Shown piece after piece: positions 62,693 to 64,000 of a DNA stretch of 64,000 nucleotides. The notes beneath the pieces are model-generated. The model worked only from the letters and a program-made list of their open reading frames with translations. It was not told the origin of the DNA and ran no database searches. The position numbers were made by a program, and so were the translations under genes. Each line of letters begins with the position of its first letter. The first letter of the stretch is position 1. Location of the stretch: assembly GCA_949283125.1 (NCBI GenBank), contig CASDRK010000001.1, forward strand, positions 1 through 64,000, read 5' to 3'. The stretch is from an uncultured Clostridia bacterium. GTDB lineage: Bacteria; Bacillota; Clostridia; Christensenellales; Borkfalkiaceae.

Positions 62693-63568
62693 ATGAAAAA
62701 GATATTCAAACGACTTGTCGTAGGCGCGGCCGCGGCGGCGGTGCTCTGCGCGGTGCCCCTCATGTCCGGCTGCGAATCCGACCATCCCGAAGCGGTCATA
62801 ACCATTTCGTACGACGGCACGGACTACGAACTGCACTACAAGCTCTACCGCAACATGTATCCCCAGACGGTGAGACACTTTATCGAACTTGCCGACGCGG
62901 GCTTTTACAACGACACCATAATTCACAGCTATGAATCGAGCTATTTCTACGGCGGCGGATACGCATACGACGCCGAGGCGTACGAATCGGGCTACGAGAC
63001 GGGCGCAGGCGCCATGCGCGAGTATTTCGACGCCAATTCCAAGGAAGGCGCCTATTACGACCTCGCCACCAACGGTACGCTCACGCCCTCGGTCTACCTC
63101 GACTATATCGGCGGCGAGTACCGCGACATGCTGCCCACGCTCATAGGCGAGGTGGGCGACATGCACGTCGTTCAGAACGGCGCTCTCACGGGCGGCTTCG
63201 GCGCGCTGCGCATGTACTATTCCGACAAGGATCTGGAAAACGGCGACGTCGTCTATCTCGACAAGGACGGCAACCCCGACGGCGTGCTGTTCGACGGCTA
63301 TCTCGAGCACAGCGCCACCAGCATATTTTCCATTCAGACGAGCTCCACGGCGGGCTCCACGGCGTACTGCATCTTCGGTCAGCTTACGGACACGCAGCCG
63401 CTCACCGATCTTGCCGCCGCGGTCAGCTCGGGCGCGTCGCTCACCGTCAGCGACGTGGTCATCGACCAGTACGATCAGATAATCGGCAAGAGGTACGACA
63501 ACGTGGACGACTTCACGGTCCGCTCCGTGCCGCTCATCGTAAAGTCGGTGGAAATAACCAGATATTGA
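62693..63568 (+). CDS. Cyclophilin-like lipoprotein, probably without isomerase activity
   Basis: 291 residues. Signal with lipobox LMSGC (Cys26). The part YPQTVRHFIELADAGFYNDTIIHSYESSYFYGGGY aligns with the cyclophilin pattern of peptidyl-prolyl isomerases, and a later CIFGQLTDTQPL fits the F-G-x-V-x-G region. The catalytic Arg of the FHR motif is replaced (IHSY), and the QGG motif is YGGG, so the classic active site is broken. It probably sits on the outer membrane face as a chaperone or binding protein. Confidence 0.8.
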   Translation: MKKIFKRLVVGAAAAAVLCAVPLMSGCESDHPEAVITISYDGTDYELHYKLYRNMYPQTVRHFIELADAGFYNDTIIHSYESSYFYGGGYAYDAEAYESGYETGAGAMREYFDANSKEGAYYDLATNGTLTPSVYLDYIGGEYRDMLPTLIGEVGDMHVVQNGALTGGFGALRMYYSDKDLENGDVVYLDKDGNPDGVLFDGYLEHSATSIFSIQTSSTAGSTAYCIFGQLTDTQPLTDLAAAVSSGASLTVSDVVIDQYDQIIGKRYDNVDDFTVRSVPLIVKSVEITRY

Positions 63569-63581
63569 GTTCTGACTCCTT

Positions 63582-63612
63582 AAAGGGGACGGGCACGGCC
63601 CGCCCCCTTTTC
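63582..63612 (+). terminator. Terminator after the cyclophilin-like gene
   Basis: A 13-bp stem with one A/C mismatch (63582-63594 with 63598-63610), followed by TTTTCAT. Confidence 0.75.
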
Positions 63613-63728
63613 ATATACAAATATTTACAGTCATAGCCCGCGCGCCGGCGGCACATACTGTTATCGGGCGGATATATGCGCGGAGCACGCGGCCTGCGGC
63701 CCTCCGCCGTCCTGCCCGAAGGAGTGTT

Positions 63729-63914
63729 ATGGAAAAATTTATTCTCGGCGCGGCGCTGGGCATGGCGGGGGGCGCGCTCCTCGTCGCCAACAACTGCAAA
63801 CTGCGCGCCCTCGTAAAGAAAAATCAGGAAGAGCTCATGCAGAAGGCGGAGCAGTACATCGACAAAAAGCTCGAAGAAAAACAGAACGGGGCGGATGAGC
63901 CCGAAGATCTGTAA
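63729..63914 (+). CDS. Small membrane-anchored helical protein, 61 residues
   Basis: An N-terminal Gly/Ala-rich membrane helix (FILGAALGMAGGALLVANN) is followed by a charged coiled-coil-like part (KNQEELMQKAEQYIDKKLEEK). The layout resembles YtxH-type small proteins, but identity is not certain. GAAGGAG precedes the ATG. Confidence 0.75.
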   Translation: MEKFILGAALGMAGGALLVANNCKLRALVKKNQEELMQKAEQYIDKKLEEKQNGADEPEDL

Positions 63915-63930
63915 AAGCGCCGGACAACGC

Positions 63931-63967
63931 AAGGGGGCGCGCGGCCGTGCGGCCGCGCGCCCCCCTT
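63931..63967. terminator. Strong hairpin after the last gene
   Basis: Arms 63931-63946 and 63951-63967 are almost perfectly complementary with one extra C. The right flank is TT only, so it is a possible terminator with a weak T-tract. Confidence 0.5.
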
Positions 63968-64000
63968 CGCGCACATGCTGTTTTCGGGCCGGCCGGAAGG

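Overview
The window is a stretch of chromosome from a Gram-positive-type bacterium, most probably a GC-rich member of the Clostridia (Bacillota). The sequence clues are a T-box leader ahead of asnB-asnS, an L10 leader of the Firmicutes type, the holB/ricT neighbourhood known from Bacillus and Clostridium, a zinc-type S14 and L36, many lipobox proteins, strong SigA promoters with 16-18 bp spacing, and TTG starts for infA and rplJ. No rRNA, tRNA, insertion sequence, prophage or CRISPR array was recognised. A species cannot be named from this.

Layout. 1-400: tandem repeats and hairpins without a gene. 400-11.5 kb: an Lrp-type regulator, an unknown 86-residue protein, greA-lysS, the group decarboxylase-tmk-holB-ricT, a GNAT acetyltransferase, and asnB-asnS under an Asn-type T-box. 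11.6-23.0 kb (minus strand): an operon of lipoprotein, ABC ATPase and FtsX-type permease, a 1978-residue lipoprotein, and a YitT-type membrane protein. 23.1-30.2 kb: a complete-looking F1Fo ATP synthase operon (atpB-E-F-A-G-D-C) with no separate delta gene. 30.2-35 kb: a dGTPase-like HD hydrolase, a DUF2188 protein, two G3E GTPases (one very histidine-rich), and a small heat shock protein. 35.6-52.6 kb: the S10-spc-alpha ribosomal cluster from rpsJ to rplQ, including secY, adk, map, infA and rpoA. 53-61 kb: accessory genes, namely a CoA-disulfide-reductase-like flavoprotein with a rhodanese domain, two Xre regulators, small and large lipoproteins, a likely structured RNA, an SPFH/DUF6440/ribbon-helix-helix operon, an HNH-type protein and a PH-domain protein. 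61.3-64 kb: the L10 leader with rplJ-rplL, a cyclophilin-like lipoprotein and a small membrane protein.

The most unusual item is in the ATP synthase. The alpha subunit carries about 145 extra N-terminal residues made of two near-identical copies of the C-terminal domain of the delta subunit (the part that normally holds the b stalk). The b subunit next to it is long and seems to have a repeated C-terminal segment. The c subunit has a 70-residue N-terminal extension with an extra hydrophobic segment. Together these suggest a rebuilt peripheral stalk.

A second pattern is regulatory. Several single-gene promoters (at 1004, 7841, 30215 and 57917, and probably 58801) have their -10 box exactly 6 bases before the ATG, which predicts leaderless mRNAs. 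Other genes have rich 5' control regions: a greA leader with a terminator-like hairpin, S10 and L10 leaders, 11-bp phased repeats before the SPFH and YitT genes, and a perfect palindrome that fills the promoter spacer between an Xre regulator and the PH-domain/lipoprotein operon. All calls come from reading the sequence; no database search was possible.
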